IMG/VR virus record: IMGVR_UViG_3300021375_000007
Span: 89,458-153,457 of that record
Direction: 5' to 3' (one strand)
DNA: 64,000 nt
Source of the DNA: a virus
The position numbers were made by a program, and so were the translations under genes. Under the pieces are notes generated by a model. The model was given only the letters and a program-made list of their open reading frames with translations. It made no database searches and was not told where the DNA came from. Positions within the stretch are counted from its first letter, which is position 1; each line of letters opens with the position of its first letter. Positions 16,697-23,660 of the stretch are shown piece by piece.

Positions 16697-16890
16697 TAGA
16701 TAATTTTTTTTGTTTCATTCAATGATTGCTTACGGTAATCAGTAATCAATTTTTTCATTTCACTAATCGCCTTTCTAGACTTAACAGCTGCTGTCTTAAA
16801 TCCATTGGAAGCAAATCGGGTATGCTCTGATTCAAAGGTATCCCATAGCTCTTTCATGGACTCATATAATTCATGTGACGTTTTACTCAT
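16696..16890 (-). CDS. Hc1-like (histone H1-type) DNA-binding protein
   Basis: 64 residues. The pattern ELWDTFESEH...NGFKTAAVKSRKAISEMKKLITDYRKQS resembles the small histone-H1-like Hc1 proteins of Bacteroidota and Chlamydiae, which bind and condense DNA. It is coupled by TAATG to the internal-protein gene and has a late-type motif. A DNA-packing or nucleoid role is inferred. Confidence 0.5.
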   Translation of the reverse strand: MSKTSHELYESMKELWDTFESEHTRFASNGFKTAAVKSRKAISEMKKLITDYRKQSLNETKKII

Positions 16891-16905
16891 TGTATAATCC
16901 TTTCA

Positions 16906-16914
16906 AATAAATAT
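16906..16914 (-). promoter_or_regulatory. Late-type motif ATATTTATT
   Basis: 15 nt before the ATG at 16890, followed by TGAAAGGA. Confidence 0.5.
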
Positions 16915-17129
16915 TAAGCATATTCAAATTCAGAGCCCATATCCAATTCGCACCAAGACTGATAAAAATTTAATCGCAATAATCTTTCATTAGCAATATC
17001 CATGTCTTGGTATATTAATTCTCCATCTAGATATACCTCGCCAATCATGGTTTCATCATCCACAAAGAATTCTAGCTCCTCACCATCCAGCGCTGTACCA
17101 GTATTTAAATTTTCTAATGTAATCATCAT
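16914..17129 (-). CDS. Small acidic protein, 71 aa
   Basis: 71 residues, strongly acidic, beta-rich (GEELEFFVDDETMIGEVYLD). Good AAAGGAAG ribosome site. Function unknown. Confidence 0.6.
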   Translation of the reverse strand: MMITLENLNTGTALDGEELEFFVDDETMIGEVYLDGELIYQDMDIANERLLRLNFYQSWCELDMGSEFEYA

Positions 17130-17141
17130 AACTTCCTTTAA

Positions 17142-17150
17142 TATAAATAT
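17142..17150 (-). promoter_or_regulatory. Late-type motif ATATTTATA
   Basis: 12 nt before the ATG at 17129, just ahead of TTAAAGGAAG. Confidence 0.5.
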
Positions 17151-17165
17151 CGATGACAGAGCACA

Positions 17166-17363
17166 TCACTTGGCTTTTATACGCTTAATTTCATTGCTTT
17201 TGAACCCACCCATTTCAAGACGTTTATACAATTCTTGTTTGGCTAAACGATGCATTGGATCATTATAATCACAATACATTATATATGGTATCCAATCTAA
17301 TACTCCATTCTTATGTATAAGAACATTATAGGTATGTCGGTGTGGATAAGGCTTAGATATCAT
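17166..17363 (-). CDS. Small hypothetical protein, 65 aa
   Basis: 65 residues, basic (PYPHRHTYNVLIHKNGVLDW). Overlaps the end of the upstream gene by 11 nt. Function unknown. Confidence 0.55.
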   Translation of the reverse strand: MISKPYPHRHTYNVLIHKNGVLDWIPYIMYCDYNDPMHRLAKQELYKRLEMGGFKSNEIKRIKAK

Positions 17364-17649
17364 GGTTCAAAAAATCTCGTTGTTTATCTATTGCATCCTT
17401 TAGATCTGAAGATACCGATTTTTTAGACTCTTTAACAGCTTTTGTTTTACCAGTCTTATCCAGGATAAACCAAGCCGGCGGTTTCTTCTCATCTTTAATA
17501 TACTTGAAGAATTTAGCCTTAGGGTATTTGGTCTTAGTGGAATGGTCCTGGACGGTATATGAATTATCATCATTTACCTTTATAATAGTACCTTCCTTAG
17601 GATATCCTAGGAATCGATATTTAACTACATCTCCTAATTTAGCTTTCAT
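17353..17649 (-). CDS. Hypothetical protein with SH3/KOW-like start
   Basis: 98 residues. GDVVKYRFLGYPKEGTIIKV and SYTVQDHSTKTKYPKAKFFK suggest a small beta barrel of the kind that binds nucleic acid or ribosomes; the rest is lysine-rich. Start context is AAAAACAAATAAAATG, lacking a Shine-Dalgarno site. Confidence 0.6.
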   Translation of the reverse strand: MKAKLGDVVKYRFLGYPKEGTIIKVNDDNSYTVQDHSTKTKYPKAKFFKYIKDEKKPPAWFILDKTGKTKAVKESKKSVSSDLKDAIDKQRDFLNHDI

Positions 17650-17650
17650 T

Positions 17651-17740
17651 TTATTTGTTTTTATCTGGGTATTTGTTATTTAAATATTGCATTATGCTAC
17701 CTAATACAAAAAATGCACCTAAGGCAAGTAATTCTATCAT
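17651..17740 (-). CDS. Transmembrane micropeptide, 29 aa
   Basis: MIELLALGAFFVLGSIMQYL forms one membrane helix, followed by a short polar tail. Its ATG overlaps the stop of the ppGpp-hydrolase-like gene (ATGA), and its stop lies 1 nt before the next ATG, which supports translation. Confidence 0.55.
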   Translation of the reverse strand: MIELLALGAFFVLGSIMQYLNNKYPDKNK

Positions 17741-18300
17741 GTTATTTGTTTTAAGCACTGTGCACGCATTCCAGGATCACCATCCTTCATTGCTTGAAGC
17801 AATACTGCCTTTTCCTTAAGGTATACTTTAGAAAAATTAGGGTCATGTTCAGTAATGCTAAGCGTGTTATCAAATAGGTCACAGTATTTAACCGTTTGAG
17901 CATCGGCACTAGCTCGAGAAAGTCGATCGGCTTCTTTCGCCTTTCGGGTCTTTCGGTTTAGGTCTGGATATTTAACCTTTTCAAATTCATCGGTAAGGTC
18001 AATGACCATATCTAAAATATCTTCTGCTGAATCTTTTACAGCAACTGTACAAAAAAGAAACTGGCCAAGCTCGTCGACACTTACATCTGTATCTTCAAGT
18101 ACATCATGCAGATAAGCTGCTGCTTGCATTTCCATGCTACCACCAATTTCAGCAACTTTAGCCGAAACTGCTATTGGATGCACTATATAAGGCTCTCCGG
18201 TATACTTTCGTTTTTGTCCTTGATGCGCAATCGCAGCGAAATGCAGTATTTCATTTAACTCTTTTTGTATCATTGGAATATTGGCTTTTGACGTGGACAT
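17737..18300 (-). CDS. SpoT/MESH1-like (p)ppGpp hydrolase, HD domain
   Basis: 187 residues. The first 75 carry the family signature AAIAHQGQKRKYTGEPYIVH and PIAVSAKV, then AAYLHDVLEDTDV with the HD pair. A second conserved block is AQTVKYCDLFDNTLSI. Only the hydrolase half of RelA/SpoT is present, as in MESH1-type small alarmone hydrolases that remove the 3' diphosphate of ppGpp. A phage could use it to relieve the stringent response during infection; this is inference. Confidence 0.75.
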   Translation of the reverse strand: MSTSKANIPMIQKELNEILHFAAIAHQGQKRKYTGEPYIVHPIAVSAKVAEIGGSMEMQAAAYLHDVLEDTDVSVDELGQFLFCTVAVKDSAEDILDMVIDLTDEFEKVKYPDLNRKTRKAKEADRLSRASADAQTVKYCDLFDNTLSITEHDPNFSKVYLKEKAVLLQAMKDGDPGMRAQCLKQIT

Positions 18301-18497
18301 TCTTTAATGGTTTTTGAATCAACTGGCCATAATGGACAACGATCGACTGTAACTTGAAACTGGTTATGCAGATTGGTATTAACACCAATGAAGTCTGCAA
18401 TGCCAATCATTCGTCGACCTTTGAAAATAAACTCGACTCGCGTACCTAACAGGTGACGGAAGTCTGGATGGCTCATATTGAATAACTGTTCTTTCAT
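18270..18497 (-). CDS. Small hypothetical protein, 75 aa
   Basis: 75 residues, beta-rich (GTRVEFIFKGRRMIGIADFI). Overlaps the HD hydrolase gene by 31 nt and is driven by a host-type promoter, so both are likely early or middle genes. Confidence 0.6.
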   Translation of the reverse strand: MKEQLFNMSHPDFRHLLGTRVEFIFKGRRMIGIADFIGVNTNLHNQFQVTVDRCPLWPVDSKTIKECPRQKPIFQ

Positions 18498-18515
18498 CTC
18501 TCAATCTCTTATATC

Positions 18516-18547
18516 TAAAGATAGCGAAATGAGCGACGCGAACCAAC
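18516..18547 (-). promoter_or_regulatory. Host-type promoter with GTTCGCGTCG box
   Basis: -33 GTTG, 20-nt spacer starting GTTCGCGTCG, -7 TATCTTTA; 18 nt before the ATG at 18497. Confidence 0.65.
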
Positions 18548-18564
18548 CTTTTTAGAAACTTTTT

Positions 18565-19173
18565 TTAGAAACTTGCGTTTGGTATTACATATGCTACTAC
18601 AACATTACCATTAGATAACTCACCGACGAATTTACCGACGTTGTAAGTTTGAAATTTGATTGGGTTAATTTTATTTGCCTTAGCGACCGAATTCGCCATC
18701 TGCCAGGCACCTGATTCTGTACTACCGACTGTTCGTATTATTGTAAAGCTAGCTGTTTTTTTATTGTTCATCCATGCCTTCATGAAGGTTCGTCCTGGCG
18801 CGCCGTCCCAATTTTCTTCCTTAGCCATTTTAACTAAGTCTTTATATGAAACATCTTTTTGTATTTGCTTCATTGTTTCAGCTTGCATTTCTGTATTAGC
18901 AATTTGGGTAATATCTTTTACTTGCTCAGGATTCAATCCTAATGCCGGTCCTGTTAATTTAGCTAATATAGTAGCTGTCAATACACCTTTCCTGGCATAT
19001 CTTTTTACTTTGCTTAATATATCTTTAAAATCAACTTCAGCCTCGGTTAATCCTTCGCCAATGATATCATCAAATATCTTCTGTTCATCAGATGACAATT
19101 CTACTTCTTCCCTTTCACGCAATACAGCTTTGATTTCTTCTTTAATAATATTTCTTAGTTCTGATCGTTTCAT
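18565..19173 (-). CDS. Putative internal protein with cleavable leader
   Basis: 202 residues. The leader MKRSELRNIIKEEIKAVLRE is almost the same as that of the 27259-27687 protein. IKE, LRE and a later GLTE|A are T4 prohead-protease-type sites. The C-terminal ~130 residues look like a small globular domain (GAPGRTFMKAWMNNKKTA, then SFTIIRTVGSTESGAWQMAN) of unknown kind. Late-type motif upstream. Confidence 0.6.
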   Translation of the reverse strand: MKRSELRNIIKEEIKAVLREREEVELSSDEQKIFDDIIGEGLTEAEVDFKDILSKVKRYARKGVLTATILAKLTGPALGLNPEQVKDITQIANTEMQAETMKQIQKDVSYKDLVKMAKEENWDGAPGRTFMKAWMNNKKTASFTIIRTVGSTESGAWQMANSVAKANKINPIKFQTYNVGKFVGELSNGNVVVAYVIPNASF

Positions 19174-19194
19174 GATATTCCTTTAAAGGTTTAA

Positions 19195-19203
19195 TATAAA
19201 TAT
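19195..19203 (-). promoter_or_regulatory. Late-type motif ATATTTATA
   Basis: 21 nt before the ATG at 19173, followed by CTTTAAAGGAAT. Confidence 0.5.
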
Positions 19204-19742
19204 TAGAATCCGGTCGTATTAACACCTTTACCACCATTTATATTTCCAACGTATAAGTAATGGCAATTATAGCATAATAGCCTTAGGTTGTCTTTAAGGT
19301 GGTTTGTACGGTCTCCATCCTTCCAATCTAATAGCAGTGGTACTGAATAATCAACTACTCTACGCTCTTCAAATCCACACTCATCGCATTTCTCTTCGAA
19401 TATTGCATACTTAAGCAAACGCTTCTTTAAATTACCTTTACTCTTTAGTTCTGGACATTTACCGTTAAGGATTCTATCCAATGAATACTTACCCGTTGTT
19501 AAGGCACTTTTACGGTTGCCTTTCTTCATCCCCTTACCACCAGTATTCTTATGCAATTCAAAAAGGCTTTTACCTGTAGCCTCATCCTTATACATTTTTG
19601 CATACTTTTTAAAGGTATCAAATGATACCCGCAAAAATCTAGCTGCACCAGAACATGATTTGGTATTGGTCATTGCATACCGAATTTCAGTTTCGGTAAT
19701 ATTCATCGGTTGCCGGCCGAGACCGTAGATATATGAACTCAT
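19203..19742 (-). CDS. HNH-related zinc-finger protein with N-terminal HTH
   Basis: 179 residues. Residues about 15-50 form a helix-turn-helix (ITETEIRYAMTNTKSCSGAA). The C-terminal half has CDEC and CYNC pairs framing LLLDWKDGD...NLRLLCYNCHYLYVGN, an HNH-type zinc fold. The usual catalytic His before the DGD motif is replaced by Asp-Trp, so it may be a non-cutting DNA-binding relative. Such proteins recur in T4-type phages, some as homing endonucleases. Confidence 0.65.
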   Translation of the reverse strand: MSSYIYGLGRQPMNITETEIRYAMTNTKSCSGAARFLRVSFDTFKKYAKMYKDEATGKSLFELHKNTGGKGMKKGNRKSALTTGKYSLDRILNGKCPELKSKGNLKKRLLKYAIFEEKCDECGFEERRVVDYSVPLLLDWKDGDRTNHLKDNLRLLCYNCHYLYVGNINGGKGVNTTGF

Positions 19743-19761
19743 TGTATAACTCCTATTTAGG

Positions 19762-19769
19762 ATAAATAT
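19762..19769 (-). promoter_or_regulatory. Late-type motif ATATTTAT
   Basis: 19 nt before the ATG at 19742, followed by AAATAGGAGTT. Confidence 0.45.
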
Positions 19770-19828
19770 ACTATGACATCTTTTTTCTTACCGCTAGCGG
19801 TATTAACTAATCTACGTGTTATGGAATA

Positions 19829-20374
19829 TTAAGATGGATCGAATGCATCATCATAATCAGCTGTAATGCCACGATCTGCTAATGCTTTAACAATTTTATC
19901 TAATTGGTCGATATCGTAATTATTTGGCAACTCTAACTGCTTGCCACTAGATCGGTAATTATATGCATTCTTTTTTATGAAATACTTAGCCTTTTCACCG
20001 CCTAATTTTTTGTAATGCCTAGATTTCTTGTCAGGATCGGTATATAAATATAATCCATAAAATCGGCCGCCATCGGTATATGTAATTTGAGCACCTTTAA
20101 CAACTACTAACTTACCACCATCGAAATCCGTATGGTATCCTAATCCATCGAGGAAGCTCTTTAGCTCATACGTGAAATCAGATGATCCAAATCCTTCACC
20201 TTCCGGCCAATCGGCACTAGTTTCTTCTGCTACTTCTGTAGCCACATTTAATGTTGCACGTTCCCTGGCTTCTTCTTTCGAAATAAATCCACTCTGGAGT
20301 GCACGGTCGATTAATCGCTGTGGATCGTATATTAATCTACTAGCTTCTGATAATAATGATTTAAGTTTGATCAT
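19829..20374 (-). CDS. Putative internal protein with MIKLKSLLSE leader
   Basis: 181 residues. The leader MIKLKSLLSE|AS fits the T4 capsid-targeting and prohead-protease pattern (L-x-E then A). The body has a mixed alpha/beta domain (DFTYELKSFLDGLGYHTDF, then GKLVVVKGAQITYTDGGRFY) I do not recognise. Late-type motif upstream. Confidence 0.6.
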   Translation of the reverse strand: MIKLKSLLSEASRLIYDPQRLIDRALQSGFISKEEARERATLNVATEVAEETSADWPEGEGFGSSDFTYELKSFLDGLGYHTDFDGGKLVVVKGAQITYTDGGRFYGLYLYTDPDKKSRHYKKLGGEKAKYFIKKNAYNYRSSGKQLELPNNYDIDQLDKIVKALADRGITADYDDAFDPS

Positions 20375-20393
20375 GATGGTTACCTAATTTTTA

Positions 20394-20403
20394 AATAAAT
20401 ATG
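20394..20403 (-). promoter_or_regulatory. Late-type motif CATATTTATT
   Basis: 19 nt before the ATG at 20374; it lies just after the terminator of the upstream gene. Confidence 0.5.
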
Positions 20404-20410
20404 CATTAAA

Positions 20411-20441
20411 TGCAAAACCCCGAGGATATAATACCCCGGGG
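20411..20441 (-). terminator. Intrinsic terminator
   Basis: On the gene strand CCCCGGGG and CCTCGGGG form an 8-bp GC stem with one A/C mismatch and an 8-nt loop, followed by TTTTGC. It ends the band-7-like gene and precedes a late-type motif, a clear transcription boundary. Confidence 0.75.
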
Positions 20442-20466
20442 CCTGCGACCTTTAAAGAACAGCGGA

Positions 20467-20946
20467 TTATTTACTAGCCGCCTCTAGTATAGGCATATTA
20501 GCTTCAGTTGGGATATAGATCTTCTCACCATCCATTTTATCGATATTCCTTACCCATAGATAATGAATATATTGATCTGAAAGCTTTCCATCTTCAATTT
20601 CAATTGCTTCTGCCATACCTTTCGCTCGCTCTACTTCTGCTTCCGCATTAAGTTTCTGAGCATCTAGATTGGCCTGAGCTTCTTCTACAAGAATCTTTCT
20701 GTTCTGTTCCGCTTGCGCCATTTCAGCACGTCCGGACATTTCGGCTCGCCATACATTATATGTCGGCCATCCGGCAAACATTCCTACGAGTACTAACACA
20801 ATAATAATCGGCCATACTATCATTTTTACTATTGCCAGGTTTTTCTTATGCCGCTGAACTTCATACTTCTCAGCATTATTAAACATTGCTTTTCGTGCTT
20901 GATAGTTCATATTATCAAACTGGTCTTGCATATCTGCGTTTGTCAT
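20467..20946 (-). CDS. Membrane protein with band-7/SPFH-like C-terminus
   Basis: 159 residues. A transmembrane helix at about 43-62 (MIVWPIIIVLVLVGMFAG) is followed by an Ala/Glu-rich helix (ILVEEAQANLDAQKLNAEAE, then VERAKGMAEAIE) and the SPFH-type end QYIHYLWVRNI...YIPTEANMPILEA. Only the part after the band-7 core is present. Such shortened SPFH proteins occur in T4-type phages; a membrane-scaffold or protease-modulating role is possible. Confidence 0.65.
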   Translation of the reverse strand: MTNADMQDQFDNMNYQARKAMFNNAEKYEVQRHKKNLAIVKMIVWPIIIVLVLVGMFAGWPTYNVWRAEMSGRAEMAQAEQNRKILVEEAQANLDAQKLNAEAEVERAKGMAEAIEIEDGKLSDQYIHYLWVRNIDKMDGEKIYIPTEANMPILEAASK

Positions 20947-20990
20947 TTTAATTATTTATTAATGGTTATTACTTAATTATCTTAACACTA

Positions 20991-21022
20991 TAAATATGGG
21001 AAATAAATCAACGCGATCCTAA
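20991..21022 (-). promoter_or_regulatory. Host-type promoter with GATCGCGTTGA box
   Basis: -33 TTAG, spacer starting GATCGCGTTGA, -7 CATATTTA. The ATG at 20946 is 44 nt on, leaving a true 5' leader. Confidence 0.65.
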
Positions 21023-21028
21023 TAAAAG

Positions 21029-21307
21029 TTAAAAATTATTTTCCTGCTCGCGTTTAGCTACTAAGTCTTCATATTTAGTAACCGCAGGTGCTTCTTTGGT
21101 AAGGTCTGAATACATACCAGCCAATGTACCACCTTGCGTTACACTGTTCTTAAACACGTCGATAGCTTTATCAAATCGATCTGGCGTAAGTTCGTCTAAA
21201 GATTCAATAACAAAATTACCCGTAGATGGAGTATAAACCATCCAGGTATCATTTGGAGCCGTCCGAAGACTGAATCCATCTTTGATATATTGAGTTAGTT
21301 TTTTCAT
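21029..21307 (-). CDS. Hypothetical protein, 92 aa
   Basis: 92 residues, mixed alpha/beta. No motif recognised. Lies 6 nt downstream of the next gene. Confidence 0.6.
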   Translation of the reverse strand: MKKLTQYIKDGFSLRTAPNDTWMVYTPSTGNFVIESLDELTPDRFDKAIDVFKNSVTQGGTLAGMYSDLTKEAPAVTKYEDLVAKREQENNF

Positions 21308-21313
21308 CGCCCC

Positions 21314-21571
21314 CTAGGTTGTTTTTAATTGAAGCACGTCTGGTTGTTGGACTATAAAATAATAATCTAAAAATGCTTTAGGATAAAGCATAACCTTACC
21401 AGCATATTTTGAATTTGTAATTGTACGTGAATCCATTGGTACTTTATTTTCTTTGGCATACTTGTATACATCACGTCCAAGTTGCTTACCTACACCTTTA
21501 CCAAAGTAATCATATAATGACATTAGAACGGATTGTTTATTTACTGTGCTGTTTTTCATTTTAGTTTTCAT
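21314..21571 (-). CDS. Hypothetical basic protein, 85 aa
   Basis: 85 residues, basic (DYFGKGVGKQLGRDVYKYAK). Start context TACCAAATACAAAATG lacks a Shine-Dalgarno site. The gene begins directly after tRNA-Leu. Confidence 0.55.
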   Translation of the reverse strand: MKTKMKNSTVNKQSVLMSLYDYFGKGVGKQLGRDVYKYAKENKVPMDSRTITNSKYAGKVMLYPKAFLDYYFIVQQPDVLQLKTT

Positions 21572-21579
21572 TTTGTATT

Positions 21580-21667
21580 TGGTACTCGGAGCCGGGGTCG
21601 AACCGGCACGGCCTCAACGGCCACAGGATTTTAAGTCCTGCGTGTCTACCAATTCCACCATCCGAGC
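21580..21667 (-). tRNA. tRNA-Leu (UAA)
   Basis: A full class II cloverleaf: acceptor GCTCGGA/TCCGAGT (first pair G-U), anticodon stem CAGGA/TCCTG with loop CTTAAAA, long variable arm (GGCCGTTGAGGCC), T-arm GCCGG TTCGACC CCGGC, discriminator A and an encoded CCA. UUA/UUG codons are common in AT-rich genes. Confidence 0.92.
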
Positions 21668-21710
21668 ATGATATTAATATAAGAAAATAAGTTTAAATGT
21701 CCTAAGGAAT

Positions 21711-22397
21711 TTATGCAAATACTCTGTCAGGTATTTCAGCCGCCTGCTTCTTCCCGGCCTTTGTCATATCTAAAAATTGTTCGGCTTCTTTACGGCCAAT
21801 GACTTTAATAATACGTCGCAATATAACTGCTCGCTCTTGTGGTGAAGAATTTTTATACCGCATAAATAGCTTAACGAATTGTTCTTCTTTCTCTCTACCT
21901 AACCGCATCTTGTAATCTATTATATCGGCAAAGTCCATAAACCAATGCCCATCAATCAAATCAGCACGTGAAAGGATATCTGATGTCGATGCAACATTGT
22001 AATCCAGAGCCTGGTCGGCACCTAGTCTAGGATCCCATGAACTAAATACTGATAATTCTTTACCTTCTACTTCAAACTCCCAACCTTTATTATAAAGGTC
22101 TTCTTTACCGGCATTTTTCCAATATTTTTTATCAGGAATTACTATATCAATATCACCTATCGTACGATCTATTTTAACTGTCTTTATTAGTTCTGGATAT
22201 AAGAATATGCGTGCACTGCCAGCAATGAAATATGCTTGCTCTTTTGGATCGATGTCCATAGGCTCGAATATATGCTTATCTGCCAGATCTAATAGGGTTT
22301 GTAGTTTAGATGAAACCTCTGTTAGCAAATCTGATTTTGCAGACTGCCAGAGTTCCTCATGTAAGGATTCAATATATAGTGGTGCTAGCTTGTACAT
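21711..22397 (-). CDS. Nucleotidyltransferase-fold protein
   Basis: 228 residues. IAGSARIFLYPEL followed by TIGDIDIVIPD matches the GS...DxD core of minimal nucleotidyltransferases; a later DFADIIDYKMRL could supply a further acidic residue. The N-terminus contains LLTE|VSS, a possible prohead-protease site. The gene starts 45 nt upstream of tRNA-Leu. Substrate unknown: candidates are tRNA ends or protein nucleotidylylation, as in AbiEii/MenA-like toxins. Confidence 0.55.
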   Translation of the reverse strand: MYKLAPLYIESLHEELWQSAKSDLLTEVSSKLQTLLDLADKHIFEPMDIDPKEQAYFIAGSARIFLYPELIKTVKIDRTIGDIDIVIPDKKYWKNAGKEDLYNKGWEFEVEGKELSVFSSWDPRLGADQALDYNVASTSDILSRADLIDGHWFMDFADIIDYKMRLGREKEEQFVKLFMRYKNSSPQERAVILRRIIKVIGRKEAEQFLDMTKAGKKQAAEIPDRVFA

Positions 22398-22408
22398 TAA
22401 TTGTTAAA

Positions 22409-22705
22409 CTAGAAGTCAATATCACTCGGAGTGGTTCCTTTAAACATAGAATCCAGGCCTGACTGTTTTGGTCCTGACTGTCCTTCCATATACTCACCAG
22501 TCTCGATATATTCAGTCATACCTTGGAATACATAAGCTAAGCTCTTAACTAGATCTTCACCGCCGGCTGCATAGGCCTCATCAACAAAATTAACTAGGTC
22601 TTTTTCAACCGTATCAGCATCCGTCCATTTAGTCATGATATCTGATTTGATTTCAGATTCTGTTAAATTTTTACGTCTCCATTTATGTATATCGAATTGT
22701 GCCAT
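22409..22705 (-). CDS. Putative internal protein with LTE site
   Basis: 98 residues. The N-terminus MAQFDIHKWRRKNLTE|SEI ends in a prohead-protease-type site; N-termini with FDIxKW resemble head-internal proteins of T4-type phages. The rest is acidic and helical (DLVNFVDEAYAAGGEDLVKS). Late-type motif and AAAGGA upstream. Confidence 0.55.
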   Translation of the reverse strand: MAQFDIHKWRRKNLTESEIKSDIMTKWTDADTVEKDLVNFVDEAYAAGGEDLVKSLAYVFQGMTEYIETGEYMEGQSGPKQSGLDSMFKGTTPSDIDF

Positions 22706-22718
22706 TGGTATCCTTTAT

Positions 22719-22728
22719 ATTAAATATG
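22719..22728 (-). promoter_or_regulatory. Late-type motif CATATTTAAT
   Basis: 13 nt before the ATG at 22705, followed by ATAAAGGA. Confidence 0.4.
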
Positions 22729-22733
22729 CAATA

Positions 22734-23093
22734 TTAATGATTATAGCCTATAAATTTAACGTCTAAGGCAGGTACTCCTAATTGCTCTACCATATGCTCA
22801 TATTCCTCATTAAGCTGCCAATTAGCCATATCAGCTAATCCTTGAATCAACTCCTGGTATGTTTCTTGAAGATCATAGCTGCCTATATCTAACCGGCACC
22901 AGCAAATATATTTAGTTAATTCATTTAGTCTAACTAGGTCACCATCGGCAAATCGAGTCTCTATCACTTCTAGAAGATTGAATTTTATTTTTTCCGCGAC
23001 TAGATCATTATGATCATACATCTCTCGAGACCATGGTTTTGTGATTTCAATTCCATATTCAACTTTTTTTCTTTTTACGCTCATTTCATTCAT
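22734..23093 (-). CDS. Hypothetical protein, 119 aa
   Basis: 119 residues, helical and acidic. No motif recognised. Own host-type promoter. Confidence 0.6.
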   Translation of the reverse strand: MNEMSVKRKKVEYGIEITKPWSREMYDHNDLVAEKIKFNLLEVIETRFADGDLVRLNELTKYICWCRLDIGSYDLQETYQELIQGLADMANWQLNEEYEHMVEQLGVPALDVKFIGYNH

Positions 23094-23110
23094 TCTTTAA
23101 AGGTTATATC

Positions 23111-23142
23111 TAAAGATGGCAAAAAAATCAACGCGATCCTAA
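23111..23142 (-). promoter_or_regulatory. Host-type promoter with GATCGCGTTGA box
   Basis: -33 TTAG, 20-nt spacer with GATCGCGTTGA, -7 CATCTTTA; 17 nt before the ATG at 23093. Confidence 0.7.
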
Positions 23143-23346
23143 TTTTTGTTTAACTATTTTAGCACATTTCTCATAGTCTTCAATAGACTCATAATACCGT
23201 AATACCACCTCTGGATCTTCATGGTTGGCAGGAAGATAGAACACCTCCTGCGCAGCAAGCTTGTCGTAGTCTGTAGTGCCAATTAATAGGCGGTAGGCGT
23301 TGTGGTAGGACTCTTCGATTTCAGTCATGTTTTTGGTTTCTATCAT
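23128..23346 (-). CDS. Small conserved phage protein, 72 aa
   Basis: Start at 23346 chosen for its AAGAAGGA ribosome site; an ATG 11 codons upstream has none. The C-terminus RYYESIEDYEKCAKIVKQKL resembles that of the protein at 39677-39868 (EEYEKCAELAKI), suggesting two paralogues. Function unknown. Confidence 0.6.
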   Translation of the reverse strand: MIETKNMTEIEESYHNAYRLLIGTTDYDKLAAQEVFYLPANHEDPEVVLRYYESIEDYEKCAKIVKQKLGSR

Positions 23347-23413
23347 ATTCCTTCTTATATCTATACAGCGGATATGCAATTATTATTAAGAGTATCAGTG
23401 CTATTACCATCAT
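23321..23413 (-). CDS. Transmembrane micropeptide, 30 aa
   Basis: MMVIALILLIIIAYPLYRYK is one membrane helix followed by a polar tail. The start is preceded by the recurring AAACCAAAACAAAG leader. It overlaps the next gene by 26 nt. Confidence 0.5.
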   Translation of the reverse strand: MMVIALILLIIIAYPLYRYKKEYDRNQKHD

Positions 23414-23425
23414 CTTTGTTTTGGT

Positions 23426-23659
23426 TTAATATCCATAATTTACTTTAATAGCCATTGCTTGATGTTCGCCAGCCTTACCAAAATCTTTCATCACCTCAAT
23501 AGCAATATCTGTATCTAATTGGCAGATGATGTTGGAAAAATATCCTAACATACTTTCCTTATCAGTTTCATATTGTGGAGGAAACTCTAACATAAATCCT
23601 TCTATCTCTGATGTAATGGTATTTACTTTACCTTGTGTTTTTTTATCTAACTTACTCAT
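23426..23659 (-). CDS. Hypothetical protein, 77 aa
   Basis: 77 residues, helical (SNIICQLDTDIAIEVMKDFG). Starts 2 nt after the phosphoesterase gene. Function unknown. Confidence 0.6.
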   Translation of the reverse strand: MSKLDKKTQGKVNTITSEIEGFMLEFPPQYETDKESMLGYFSNIICQLDTDIAIEVMKDFGKAGEHQAMAIKVNYGY

Positions 23660-23660
23660 C

